Origin: Streptomyces mayonensis
GTDB taxonomy: Bacteria; Actinomycetota; Actinomycetes; Streptomycetales; Streptomycetaceae
Assembly (NCBI RefSeq): GCF_018982965.1
Contig: NZ_JACBYP010000015.1
Span: 1-64,000, forward strand
DNA: 64,000 nucleotides
Direction: 5' to 3'
The notes below the pieces were generated by a model, which saw only the letters and a list, made by a program, of their open reading frames with translations, had not been told where the DNA came from and ran no database searches. Both the position numbers and the translations under genes were made by a program. Numbering within the stretch: the first letter of the stretch is position 1; each line of letters begins with the position of its first letter. Positions 43,953-52,718 of the stretch are shown here, piece after piece.

Positions 43953-44756
43953 TCAGGAGGGGTCCGCCGGCAGCGGGTTCGCGGGCACGGCCGCCTCGGG
44001 TGCGGAGGCTTCCGGAGTCGTGGCCTCCGGAGTCGTTGCCTCCGGAGTCGTTGCCTCCGGAGTGGTGCCCTCGGGAGTGGTGGCCTCCGGCGCGGTCGGC
44101 ACGCCGGGCAGGCCGGCCAGGTCCGCGGCGGGGAGGCCGTTGCCGACCAGCGTGGCGGCGACCACGTTGACGAGGCCGTTCACCACCTCCTTCACGGCCG
44201 GGCTCACCTTCGCGGCGTCACCGGCGGTGGTGGCCTCGGTCAGGGCGTCGACCCGCTTCTGCAGATCGGCGTACGCGGTGGCCGTGAGGTCGGAGGCGGC
44301 CGCGGCGGTGTCGTCGCTCTGCGCGGTGACGGGCGCGGGCAGCGTCACCGGAGTGTCGGCGTCCGGCGCGGTCACGGCGGGCGGCTGGGCCGGCGTGGTG
44401 GTGCCGGGGGTGGTCGCCGCGGTGCCGGCGTCCGTGTCCTCGGCGTCGGCCTTGGCCAGGGCGTCCTTGACGGCGGCGGAGAGCTTGTCCGCGTCCGTGG
44501 CGGAGAGCTGGCCGTCGTCGGCCTTGAGGATCGCCTCGAGCATGTCGGTGACCGGCGTGAGCAGGTCGCCCAGGCCGGCCAGGCTGCCGACCTGGCTCTG
44601 CAGTTCCTCGGCGTCGGGGAGGGGAGCGAGGGACGCCGCGTGGGTGCGTTCCCGGACCGGTTCGCCATCGGCCGCCATCACCGCCGGTCCCGAGAGACCG
44701 ATCAGCAGGCCGGCGCAGAGAGCGGAGGTGGCGATTCGCCGTGCGGGCAGACGCAT
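43953..44756 (-). CDS. Secreted protein with Pro-Glu-Ala-Thr-Thr repeats
   Basis: 267 residues. The signal peptide ends near VMAADG. A helical region (about residues 45-100) is followed by a Thr/Pro/Ala linker, a second helical stretch (about 155-210) and a C-terminal repeat of PEATT encoded by 15-nt units. No LPXTG anchor or transmembrane tail, so it is released or bound non-covalently. AAAGGA lies ahead of ATG 44756. Function unknown; a cell-surface or wall role is inferred from composition and from the flanking chaplin gene. Confidence 0.72.
   Translation of the reverse strand: MRLPARRIATSALCAGLLIGLSGPAVMAADGEPVRERTHAASLAPLPDAEELQSQVGSLAGLGDLLTPVTDMLEAILKADDGQLSATDADKLSAAVKDALAKADAEDTDAGTAATTPGTTTPAQPPAVTAPDADTPVTLPAPVTAQSDDTAAAASDLTATAYADLQKRVDALTEATTAGDAAKVSPAVKEVVNGLVNVVAATLVGNGLPAADLAGLPGVPTAPEATTPEGTTPEATTPEATTPEATTPEASAPEAAVPANPLPADPS
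44011..44085. repeat. Five 15-nt repeats encoding PEATT
   Basis: Units start at 44011, 44026, 44041, 44056 and 44071 in the coding sequence of the secreted protein. Confidence 0.85.
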
Positions 44757-45032
44757 GAGGGGGTTCCTTTCGGTGGCGCGTCGGATCTTGTGCCCACCGT
44801 GGGAGCGGCCCCGGCGCTCTGCAACCGAGCAGTCACCCGGTGCACCCGGCCGCCTTTCCCGCCCTTCGTGTCTTACCTGGTGAGATGCCCTGTCAAGGTC
44901 CGCGGGCCGTGTCGGCGCCCGGACCCCCCATTCGGGGCAGCACACCGCCGTCCGTGCGGCAACGCGAACCGGCCGCCCGCTCGCGGAGGAACCGCGGTAC
45001 GGACGGCCGGTGCGAGCAGTCGCGAGCCGACG

Positions 45033-45272
45033 TCAGTCGTTCTCGCACTCGTTGCCGAACGCCGGGTTCAGCAGGCCGATGACGTCGATGGTGTTACCGC
45101 AGACGTTGACCGGGATGTGGATCGGGGCCTGCACCACGTTGCCGGACAGGACGCCCGGGGAGTGGGCGGCGGCGGCCTGCGCGCCGCTGTCGGCGGCGGC
45201 GACACCGGCGGTGCCCGCCACCGCGGCGGCGGCGACGGAGGTCAGGGCCAGGCCCTTCGCGATACGCGACAT
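45033..45272 (-). CDS. chpF: Short chaplin (ChpF-like)
   Basis: 79 residues. Signal peptide ending GVAAADS, then one chaplin domain (SPGVLSGNVVQAPIHIPV, cysteines in VNVCGN and GNECEN) and no tail. AAGGAG precedes ATG 45272 by 8 nt. Position between the secreted genes and the glycan operon matches chpF of S. coelicolor. A BldN-type promoter lies upstream. Confidence 0.85.
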   Translation of the reverse strand: MSRIAKGLALTSVAAAAVAGTAGVAAADSGAQAAAAHSPGVLSGNVVQAPIHIPVNVCGNTIDVIGLLNPAFGNECEND

Positions 45273-45329
45273 GGAGAAGTGCTCCTTGGGGTTGCGACAT
45301 ACATCCGGGCGGGGGTGCCCGGCGCAGTG

Positions 45330-45357
45330 TCAACGCGTGGCGCACAGAGGAGTTGTG
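45330..45357 (-). promoter_or_regulatory. Sigma-BldN-like promoter of chpF
   Basis: On the minus strand CACAAC (45357-45352), 16 nt, CGTTGA (45335-45330). The -10 matches fully and the -35 matches 4 of 6. The -10 ends 58 nt before the start codon, the same distance as in chpG. Confidence 0.62.
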
Positions 45358-45571
45358 CCGCCAAAGGGGTGATGTCGCCGGACACCGGCATTCACAAATC
45401 CAACACACTTACCCCGTTTCACCGTATTAGTACGGATAGCGGCTAGAGTCCGACACCGTTCGACACCACCCCTCTCACGCCTCCCGCACCCCCGTCACGC
45501 CCTCTTCCACGCCCCTTTTGCGCCCCCTGCCACCTCCCTGTTGCGCCCCTTTGTCGCGCGAGGAAACGCGT

Positions 45572-47098
45572 ATGCACCTGCCACCGATCGGCTTACGGCC
45601 CCGGGTTCTGCACATCACCCAGCCGGTGGACGGCGGGGTCGCCCAGGTCGTGACGGACCTGACGCAGGCTCAGCTCGCCGCCGGACTGCGCGTCGCCGTC
45701 GCCTGCCCCGAGGGAGGTCTCGCCGACCGGCTCCGCGCCCTGCGCGCGGACGTGCGGCCCTGGGCGGCGACGCGCTCTCCGGGCGTGGCGCTCCCGGCCG
45801 AGGTGTGGCGGCTCGCCCGCGTGATCGACGCCGTGCGGCCCGACCTCGTGCACGCCCACAGCGCCAAGGCCGGTCTGGCCGCGCGGCTCGCCGTACGGGG
45901 CCGGATCCCGACCGTGTTCCAGCCGCACGCCTGGTCGTTCGAGGCGGTCGGCGGGCCCGCCGGCGTCCTCGCGCTCGGCTGGGAGCGGTGGGGCGCGCGG
46001 TGGGCGGCGCGCACGGTGTGCGTCAGCGAGGCGGAGCGGCTGCGCGGGGCGCGGGCCGGGATCCGCGGGCGCTGGGCGGTGGTTCCGAACGGCGTCGACA
46101 CGACCCGCTTCCACGCCGGGCCCGACACGGACTCCGGCCCGGGCCCCGAACCGGACACAGCACCGGGCCCCGATCCCGACCCGGACCCGGACCCGGACCC
46201 GGACGGCGCGCAGGGCGTACGGCTCCGCCACGGCCTCGGTCCGCACGCCCCGTTGGTGGTCTGCGTGGGGCGGCTCTGCCGGCAGAAGGGGCAGGACGTC
46301 CTGCTGTCCGCGTGGCAGTCGGTGCTCGCGCGCGTGCCGGACGCCCGCCTGGTCCTGGCCGGCGACGGTCCCGACCGGGCCGTGCTCACCGGACGGGCGT
46401 CGGCGCACGGCTTCCTCGGCGACCCGGGCACCCCGGCGCCGCACGACCGGAACTCCGCGGCGTCCGTGCTGTTCACGGGTGCCGTGGCCGACCCCGCCGC
46501 CTGGTACCGGGCCGCCGACCTGGTCGTCCTGCCGTCGCGCTGGGAGGGCATGGCGCTGGCCCCGCTGGAGGCGATGGCCTGCGGGCGCCCCGTGGTGGTG
46601 ACCGACGTGGACGGTGCACGCGAGGCTCTGCCGCCCGCACTCGCACCGCACTGCCTGGTGCCGCCCGAGGCCCCGGAAGCCCTGGCCGAGGCGGTCACCG
46701 GCCTCCTGCTCGACGCGTCCCTGCGCGCGTCCCTCGCCCGCGCGGGCCGCGCCCACGTCCGTTCCGCGCACGACGTACGGCACACGGCCACGGCGGTCGC
46801 GCGACTGTACGGCGCCGTACTCGCCGGCCCCCGGCCGAACGGACGGCCCTCGCCCCACACCGGCACCCAACCGGACGGACGACCCTCGCCCCACACCGGC
46901 ACCCAACCGGACGGACCGTCCTCCCCCTTCACCGGCACCCGGCCGACCGTGGGGCGTCCGGCCGTCTCCGACGACACGCCGTCGGCCGGGCGGCACCCGG
47001 ACCGGCCCGGCACCCGGCCGGCGGTAAGGCGACCGGTCCCCGACGACGCGCGGCCGGCCGTCGTGCCCTTCGAGTGCAGGGAGTCCACCCACCCGTGA
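45572..47098 (+). CDS. GT4-family glycosyltransferase, first gene of surface-glycan operon
   Basis: 508 residues with the GT-B fold: ITQPVDGGVAQVV near the N-terminus, HAHSAKAGLAARL, and the C-terminal donor-binding block (RWEGMALAPLEAMACGRPVVVTDVDGARE). Retaining glycosyltransferase acting on a lipid-linked sugar in the cytoplasm. Two low-complexity stretches occur: an Asp-Pro run encoded by (GACCCG)n near 46165-46203, and a C-terminal TGTQPDGRPSPH repeat. ATG 45572 has GAGGAAA upstream. The next gene overlaps its stop by 4 nt. Confidence 0.85.
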   Translation: MHLPPIGLRPRVLHITQPVDGGVAQVVTDLTQAQLAAGLRVAVACPEGGLADRLRALRADVRPWAATRSPGVALPAEVWRLARVIDAVRPDLVHAHSAKAGLAARLAVRGRIPTVFQPHAWSFEAVGGPAGVLALGWERWGARWAARTVCVSEAERLRGARAGIRGRWAVVPNGVDTTRFHAGPDTDSGPGPEPDTAPGPDPDPDPDPDPDGAQGVRLRHGLGPHAPLVVCVGRLCRQKGQDVLLSAWQSVLARVPDARLVLAGDGPDRAVLTGRASAHGFLGDPGTPAPHDRNSAASVLFTGAVADPAAWYRAADLVVLPSRWEGMALAPLEAMACGRPVVVTDVDGAREALPPALAPHCLVPPEAPEALAEAVTGLLLDASLRASLARAGRAHVRSAHDVRHTATAVARLYGAVLAGPRPNGRPSPHTGTQPDGRPSPHTGTQPDGPSSPFTGTRPTVGRPAVSDDTPSAGRHPDRPGTRPAVRRPVPDDARPAVVPFECRESTHP

Positions 47099-48612
47099 CC
47101 GCGGAAAGCACCGTTCCCACCCCCGCCGGCGAGCCGCGGGGCCTCGGACCGTCCCCCGTCTCGGTACTGCCGCAGCGGGCCGGTGCTCCGGGCGGCGCCC
47201 GGACCGGTCCGACGCCCGACCGGCGCACCGCCGCACGGCCGGACTCCACACTGCCGCTGCTCGTCGCGGACGGCACGGCCGCCCTGCCGGGCTCGCTGGT
47301 CCTCACCGGCACCCCGCACCAGCCGCTGCTCACCGCCCTGCTCGTCGGCGTGTCGCTGCTGCTGCGCCGACGGGGCCCGCACCCGGCCGCCGCCCGGCCG
47401 TCCTCGGGCGTGCTGGACGAACTGCCCGCGCTGTGCGCCCGGATCGCAGTGGTCTGGCTGGCACTGGCGGCGCTCGTCGCCGCGTACGCCCCGGCGCACG
47501 CGCTGTCCGCCCGCACCCTGCTCGCCGGTTTCCTCCTGCACGCGGCGTCGGGCTGCGCCGGCCGGGGCGCCGTGCACCGCAGACGCCGTACGGCGCTGTC
47601 GAACCGTCCCCGCGCGGCCCTCGTCGTCGGAGGCGCCGCGACCGCGCAGGGCGTGGCGTCGGCGCTGCTGCGCCACCCGGGCTGCGGGGTACGTCCCGTC
47701 GGCATCGTCACCGACGACCCGGCCGGCACCACGGGCCCGGGCCCGGGCCTGGTCCTGCCCGTGCTGTCCACGGCCGAGGACGCGCGGCGGGCGGTCGTGC
47801 AGAACGGCGTGCGGGACGTCCTGGCCGTGGATCCCGCGGTACGGCCCCGGCAGGCGGCGCTGTTGCGGACGCTGGCCGAGTCGGGCTGCACGGTGTGGGA
47901 ACTCGCCGCCGACCCGCAGGCCTACCCGCATCCGGATCCGCGTCCCCACGCGTACGCCGACGAAGCCCCCTCCCGGCACCGGATCCGGATCGCCGGGTTC
48001 TCCTGCCGTCCCCTGGAGCCGCTCACCCGGCGGCCGGGCGGCGCGGGCAAGCGGGCGCTGGACGTGACGGTGTCCGGCCTGCTGTTGCTGCTGCTCGGCC
48101 CCCTGCTGCTGGCCTGCGCGACGGTGCTGAGGGCGGTGGGCGGTCCCGGCGTCCTGTTCCGGCAGGAGCGCATCGGCCGGGACGGCGCGGCGTTCACGCT
48201 GCTGAAGTTCCGCACCCACCGCCCGGCCGACGAGCACGAGTCGGCGACCCGGTGGAGCGTGGCCGGCGACCACCGGATGCCGTGGTTCTGCCGCTTCCTG
48301 CGGCGTGCGTCCCTCGACGAACTGCCCCAGCTGTGGAACGTCTTCCGGGGCGACATGAGCCTGGTCGGACCGCGGCCCGAACGCCCCTACTTCGTGGCGC
48401 AGTTCAGCCGGACCTACCCCGGCTACGCCGCCCGCCACCGGGCACCGGCCGGCATCACGGGCCTGGCCCAGATCAACGGGCTGCGCGGTGACACCTCCAT
48501 CGAGGACCGGGCCCGCTTCGACAACGCCTACATCGACGACTGGTCGCTGTGGCAGGACGTCTGCATCCTGCTGCGCACGGCCGCCGCGCTCGTGCGTCCC
48601 ACGGGGAGCTGA
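47095..48612 (+). CDS. Bacterial sugar transferase (polyprenyl-phosphate phosphoglycosyl transferase)
   Basis: 505 residues. N-terminal hydrophobic segments, a CoA-binding-like middle (AALVVGGAATAQGVASALL), then the catalytic PGT domain (about 320-505: KRALDVTVSG, LFRQERIGRDGAAFTLLKFRT, DELPQLWNVFRGDMSLVGPRPERP). It transfers sugar-1-phosphate to undecaprenyl phosphate, the initiating step of surface-polysaccharide synthesis. GTG 47095 overlaps the upstream stop. The gene confirms that this operon makes a lipid-linked glycan. Confidence 0.9.
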   Translation: MTAESTVPTPAGEPRGLGPSPVSVLPQRAGAPGGARTGPTPDRRTAARPDSTLPLLVADGTAALPGSLVLTGTPHQPLLTALLVGVSLLLRRRGPHPAAARPSSGVLDELPALCARIAVVWLALAALVAAYAPAHALSARTLLAGFLLHAASGCAGRGAVHRRRRTALSNRPRAALVVGGAATAQGVASALLRHPGCGVRPVGIVTDDPAGTTGPGPGLVLPVLSTAEDARRAVVQNGVRDVLAVDPAVRPRQAALLRTLAESGCTVWELAADPQAYPHPDPRPHAYADEAPSRHRIRIAGFSCRPLEPLTRRPGGAGKRALDVTVSGLLLLLLGPLLLACATVLRAVGGPGVLFRQERIGRDGAAFTLLKFRTHRPADEHESATRWSVAGDHRMPWFCRFLRRASLDELPQLWNVFRGDMSLVGPRPERPYFVAQFSRTYPGYAARHRAPAGITGLAQINGLRGDTSIEDRARFDNAYIDDWSLWQDVCILLRTAAALVRPTGS

Positions 48613-48617
48613 ACGCG

Positions 48618-49964
48618 GTGAGCGGCCACACCCTGCATCCGTACCTGTCCCCGCCCGCGCACCCGCCGTCCGCCGGGCGCGTACGGCGGCTGCCGCCGCC
48701 CGTGCTGGCCGTCGCCGCGGTCGTCGCGCTGCTCGCCCTGCCCGTCGCGCCGGGGGGCGGGGGCGGTGCGCACCCGGCCGACGCGGTCTCCGGGCTGGCG
48801 GTGCTGTACTGCGCGCTGCGGCTGGTACGGGACCGGCGGCGCCCCCTGTCCCGTACGGCGGCCGTGGTCCTCGGCCTGCCGGTGCTCGGGCTGGCCGTCG
48901 CCGCCGCGGGCGCCGTGTCTCCGGGCGCCGGGCTCTCCGGGCTCGGACGGTACCTCCAGGTCTTCGTCCTGGTCCCCGCCGCCGTACTGCTGCTCGTCCG
49001 CGACCGGGCCGACGTGCGGCTGCTCACGTGGTCGACGGTGGGTCTGGCGGTGTGGCAGGGCGCCGTCGGCGTGCACCAGTACGTCACCGGGTCCGGCGCC
49101 TCCTACCGCGGCGAGCCGATCCGTGCCGTGGGCACCTTCGGCCCGCAGGACGTGATGGGGATGGCGACCGTCGTCTCCCTGGGGCTGGTCTGCGCGGTGG
49201 GGCTGGCGCTGGGCCGGGCTCCGGTGCGGCAGCGGCTGCTCGCCGCCGGGTGCGCGCTCGCCCTGCTGCTGCCGCTGGCCCTGTCGTTCAGCCGCGGTGC
49301 CTGGATCGCGACGGCGGTGACGTGCGCGGTGCAGCTGCTGCTCGCGGGGGTGCGCAGGGCCCTGGCGGTGGGGGCAGCGGTGGTCGCGGCGGCGGTGGTG
49401 CTGGTGGGCGGTTTCGGGGTCGGTACGGCGCTGCTCCAGGAGCGGGTCGGCAGCATCACGCAGGTCGCCGACGCCCCCGACCAGTCGGTGACCGACCGCT
49501 ACACGATGTGGGCGGCGGCGGCCGGCATGTGGCGGGAGCGGCCGCTGACCGGTGTCGGGCTGAAGGGTTTTCCCGAACACCGTGACGCATACGCCTCGTT
49601 GGCGCTGTCCTCGGGCAGCGAGACCGACGGGGCCGGTGCCGGGTACCACAGGCAGCCGTTGCTGTCCCCGCACAACATGTACCTGCTGGTCCTGGCCGAG
49701 CAGGGGCTTGTCGGGCTGCTCGCGCTCGCCGGGAGCTGGCTGGCGCTGCTCGTGCTGGGGCTGCGCAGGCTCCGTGCCGTGCGGCGTGAGCGGGGGGCGG
49801 CGCCGGACTGCGCGCTCGTCGCCGTGGGGCTGCTGGTGTGGCAGCTGACCGACTTCGCCTACGCCGACATCGGCGGGCCCTCGACCGTGCTGACGGCGGT
49901 GTGCTTCGGTCTGGCGGCCTGGTGGGCGCTGGGGTCCACCGCGCAGGGGGTGCCGGGTCGGTGA
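48618..49964 (+). CDS. O-antigen ligase/polymerase-like membrane protein
   Basis: 448 residues with about 10-12 hydrophobic segments and the large periplasmic-type loop between late helices (RPLTGVGLKGFPEHRDAY, LSPHNMYLLVLAEQGLVG), a hallmark of the Wzy/WaaL family. It polymerises or transfers lipid-linked repeat units. GTG 48618 with GGGGAG upstream is preferred over longer frames. Overlaps the next gene by 4 nt. Confidence 0.85.
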   Translation: MSGHTLHPYLSPPAHPPSAGRVRRLPPPVLAVAAVVALLALPVAPGGGGGAHPADAVSGLAVLYCALRLVRDRRRPLSRTAAVVLGLPVLGLAVAAAGAVSPGAGLSGLGRYLQVFVLVPAAVLLLVRDRADVRLLTWSTVGLAVWQGAVGVHQYVTGSGASYRGEPIRAVGTFGPQDVMGMATVVSLGLVCAVGLALGRAPVRQRLLAAGCALALLLPLALSFSRGAWIATAVTCAVQLLLAGVRRALAVGAAVVAAAVVLVGGFGVGTALLQERVGSITQVADAPDQSVTDRYTMWAAAAGMWRERPLTGVGLKGFPEHRDAYASLALSSGSETDGAGAGYHRQPLLSPHNMYLLVLAEQGLVGLLALAGSWLALLVLGLRRLRAVRRERGAAPDCALVAVGLLVWQLTDFAYADIGGPSTVLTAVCFGLAAWWALGSTAQGVPGR

Positions 49965-52717
49965 CGGCGACCGAGCCGCGCACGACGGGCGGGGCGGCGG
50001 GTGGTGCCTGCGATACGGCCGATACGGCCGGGGCAGGTGGTGCCGATGCTGGTGGCGGGTCAGGTCGTACGCACGATGTCGGCGCGGCAGGCGTTCCACC
50101 GACCCGGACCGCGGCACCGGACACCGCGGTCCCCCTTTCCGAGGGCCGCTCCTCGGGGCGTTTCCTGGCTCGGGCGGCGCTGCTCACCGCCGTGCTGTCG
50201 GTGGCCGGGTCGGTGCTGGGGCTGGTCCGGGACCAGGCGCTGGCCCGGCTGTTCGGGGCCGGCAGCGAGACGGACGCCTTCCTGGTGGCGTGGACGGTGC
50301 CGGAGTTCGCGGCGACGCTGCTGATCGAGGACGGGCTGGCCTTCGCCCTGGTGCCGATGTTCAGCCTGGCCCTGGCCCACCGCGCGCAGGGCGCCCTCGG
50401 CGATCCGGTCCGGGCGCTGGTCGCCTCGACCCTGCCCCGGCTGGCGCTGGCCTTCACCGCGGCCGGTGCGCTGGTCGCCGCCGCCGCTCCGGCGCTGGTC
50501 CGGGCCCTCGCACCCGGACTGCCCGACCACGCGCTGGCAGTGGACTGCACCCGGCTCACCGCCACCTGCGTCGTCAGCTTCGGACTCGCCGGGTACTGCA
50601 GTGCCGCGCTGCGCGCGCACCGGCGGTTCCTGGCACCGGCGGCGATCTACGTCGCCTACAACACCGGCATCATCACCGCGATGTTCGTGTTCGGCGGGCG
50701 CTGGGGGGTGCGTTCGGCGGCGGCCGGGGTCGCGGTGGGCGGCCTGCTGATGGTGGCGGCACAGCTTCCGTCGCTGCTGCGGCAGCTGCGGCGCCGGGAG
50801 CGCGGGCCGCGGACCGGGCACCGCGGCGGGCGGCCGACCGGCGCCGCGGACCGGGCGCACCCCCTCGCCCTCGCCCTGTTCACCACCGTCCTGCTCTTCG
50901 CGCTGTGCCGGCAGTCCCAGGTCCTCATCGAACGCTTCCTCGCCGCCGGGCTTCCCGCGGGCGCCATCTCGCACCTGAACTACGCGCAGAAGGTGGCCCA
51001 GATCCCGATGACGCTGTCACTGATGCTGTGCACGGTCACCTTCCCGGTGGTCGCCCGCGCGTTGGCCGACGGCGACACCGAACGGGCCCGCGACCGGGTC
51101 GAGCGGGACGTGACGCTGGCGGCCTGTCTGGTGCTGCTCGGTGCGGCGACGGTCGTGGCCTGTGCGCCGCGCATCGTCGAAGTGCTTTTCCAGCGCGGTG
51201 CGTTCACGGCCGCGGACACGGCGGCGACCGCGGGCGTCATGCGCGTGTACGCCCTCGGGCTGCTCGGGCAGACCGTGGTGGGCGCCCTGGCCCGCTCGTA
51301 CTTCTCCGCGGGCCGCGCCTCCTGGTACCCGCCGGCCGCGATGGCCGCCGGCATCCTCGCCACCGCCGGTGCGGGCGCCTGCGCGGTCGGCCCGTGGGGC
51401 GTGACCGGCATCGCCGCCGCTAACGCCGCCGGCATCACCGTCACCGCCGCCCTGCTGCTCGCCGGGATGGGCCCGCGCAGCGTCCCGGTCCGCGTGCCGC
51501 GGATCCTGGGCGACCTGGGCCGGCTGGTACCGGCGGCGGCGCTGGCGACCGGAGCGGGAGCACTGGCCGGGGGCCGGATCGCCGCCCCCGGTGCCTCGCT
51601 GGCCGTCGGCGCGGCGACCGTCGGCGGCGTCTACGGCCTCCTCTGCCTGGCCCTGCGTGTCCGGCTCCTCGGCGCCGCGCCGCAGCGGCACCGCCGCCCC
51701 CGCCGTCTCCGCCGTCTCCGCGCCGGTCGTCCTGTCCGTCCTCCTGCCGGTCCCATGCCCGTCCCCACCGCCCCGTCACACGAAGGCACCCGCATGACCG
51801 CTTCCGGTTCCCTCTCCCCTTCCGGTTCCCTCTTCCCCTCTCGTTCCTCTCCCTCTCGTTCCTCCCCCTCTCGTTCCTCTCCCTCTCCCGCCTCCGCTTC
51901 CGCTCCCACCGCCGCTCCTGGTTCCCCTTCCGCCGCGGCGACGGCTGACACCCACCGCAGCCCCCGCAGCACCTCCCGCCGCAGCGACCGCACCGCCGTC
52001 CGCACCGCCGCCGTCCCCTGGGTGGCGATGTACCACTCCGTCGGCGACCGCTCGGACGACCCGTACCGGATCACGGTCACGCCCGACCGGCTGGACGCAC
52101 AGCTGGGCTGGCTGCGGCGGCGCGGGCTGCGCGGCGTGCCGGTGGCCGAGCTGCTGGCCGCCCGTGCCCGGGGTGACGGCCGGGACCTGGTGGGGCTGAC
52201 CTTCGACGACGGTTACGCCGACTTCGTCGAGCACGCGCTGCCGTGCCTGCGCCGCTGGGGCTGCGGGGCCACCCTGTTCGTCCTGCCGGGCCGCCTCGGC
52301 GGCGACAACGCGTGGGACCCGCTGGGCCCGCGCAAGCCGCTGCTGTCCGCCGACGGCATCCGGCACGCCGCCGCCGAGGGCGTCGAGATCGGCTCGCACG
52401 GTCTCACCCACGTCGACCTCACCAGGGCCGACGAGGCCGAACTCACCGCGGAGACCGCCGGGAGCAGGGCACTGCTCGCGGAGCTGACCGGCGCTCCCGT
52501 CACCGGCTTCTGCTACCCGTACGGCACGGTCGACGCCCGCGCCGCCGACGCCGTGCGCGCCGCCGGTTACTCGTACGCCTGCGCGATCGACCCCGGCCCG
52601 CTGACCGGCGCGTACGCCCTGCCGCGCGTGCACGTGGGGCAGAGCGACACCTCCGTACGGCTGCTGCTCAAGACCCGGCTGCACCGGCTGCGCCGCCGGC
52701 CTGCGACGGGAGTGTGA
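49961..52717 (+). CDS. MurJ/MviN-like flippase joined in frame to a polysaccharide deacetylase
   Basis: A single open frame of 918 codons. Residues 1-60 are a Gly/Ala/Thr leader. About 60-575 form a multi-helix MurJ/MviN flippase (LGLVRDQALARLFGAGSETDAFLVA, NYAQKVAQIPMTLS). A basic 40-residue junction follows, then a Ser/Pro repeat and a NodB-type deacetylase. Codon third positions point to the +1 frame from about 51680, where the flippase would end at TGA 51795-51797, overlapping ATG 51794 (ATGA). The fusion is therefore probably a single-base frameshift. In the ancestral form these were two coupled genes exporting and trimming the glycan. Confidence 0.75.
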   Translation: MTATEPRTTGGAAGGACDTADTAGAGGADAGGGSGRTHDVGAAGVPPTRTAAPDTAVPLSEGRSSGRFLARAALLTAVLSVAGSVLGLVRDQALARLFGAGSETDAFLVAWTVPEFAATLLIEDGLAFALVPMFSLALAHRAQGALGDPVRALVASTLPRLALAFTAAGALVAAAAPALVRALAPGLPDHALAVDCTRLTATCVVSFGLAGYCSAALRAHRRFLAPAAIYVAYNTGIITAMFVFGGRWGVRSAAAGVAVGGLLMVAAQLPSLLRQLRRRERGPRTGHRGGRPTGAADRAHPLALALFTTVLLFALCRQSQVLIERFLAAGLPAGAISHLNYAQKVAQIPMTLSLMLCTVTFPVVARALADGDTERARDRVERDVTLAACLVLLGAATVVACAPRIVEVLFQRGAFTAADTAATAGVMRVYALGLLGQTVVGALARSYFSAGRASWYPPAAMAAGILATAGAGACAVGPWGVTGIAAANAAGITVTAALLLAGMGPRSVPVRVPRILGDLGRLVPAAALATGAGALAGGRIAAPGASLAVGAATVGGVYGLLCLALRVRLLGAAPQRHRRPRRLRRLRAGRPVRPPAGPMPVPTAPSHEGTRMTASGSLSPSGSLFPSRSSPSRSSPSRSSPSPASASAPTAAPGSPSAAATADTHRSPRSTSRRSDRTAVRTAAVPWVAMYHSVGDRSDDPYRITVTPDRLDAQLGWLRRRGLRGVPVAELLAARARGDGRDLVGLTFDDGYADFVEHALPCLRRWGCGATLFVLPGRLGGDNAWDPLGPRKPLLSADGIRHAAAEGVEIGSHGLTHVDLTRADEAELTAETAGSRALLAELTGAPVTGFCYPYGTVDARAADAVRAAGYSYACAIDPGPLTGAYALPRVHVGQSDTSVRLLLKTRLHRLRRRPATGV
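51794..52717 (+). CDS. Polysaccharide deacetylase (NodB domain), probable independent start
   Basis: 307 residues if initiated at ATG 51794, which has GAAGG 7 nt upstream. The first 70 residues are Ser/Pro/Ala-rich with RSSPS repeats and no signal peptide. The NodB motifs are TFDDGYADF (metal and catalytic Asp), SHGLTHVDL (two His) and FCYPYGTVD, so the domain should be active. It removes acetyl groups from amino sugars of the glycan. The stop is 1 nt before the next glycosyltransferase. Confidence 0.8.
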   Translation: MTASGSLSPSGSLFPSRSSPSRSSPSRSSPSPASASAPTAAPGSPSAAATADTHRSPRSTSRRSDRTAVRTAAVPWVAMYHSVGDRSDDPYRITVTPDRLDAQLGWLRRRGLRGVPVAELLAARARGDGRDLVGLTFDDGYADFVEHALPCLRRWGCGATLFVLPGRLGGDNAWDPLGPRKPLLSADGIRHAAAEGVEIGSHGLTHVDLTRADEAELTAETAGSRALLAELTGAPVTGFCYPYGTVDARAADAVRAAGYSYACAIDPGPLTGAYALPRVHVGQSDTSVRLLLKTRLHRLRRRPATGV

Positions 52718-52718
52718 G

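Noticed and set aside
49838..52717. Start of the flippase frame at 49838
   Set aside because: The extra codons lie inside the Wzy-like gene. GTG 49961 overlaps the upstream stop in the pattern seen throughout the operon.
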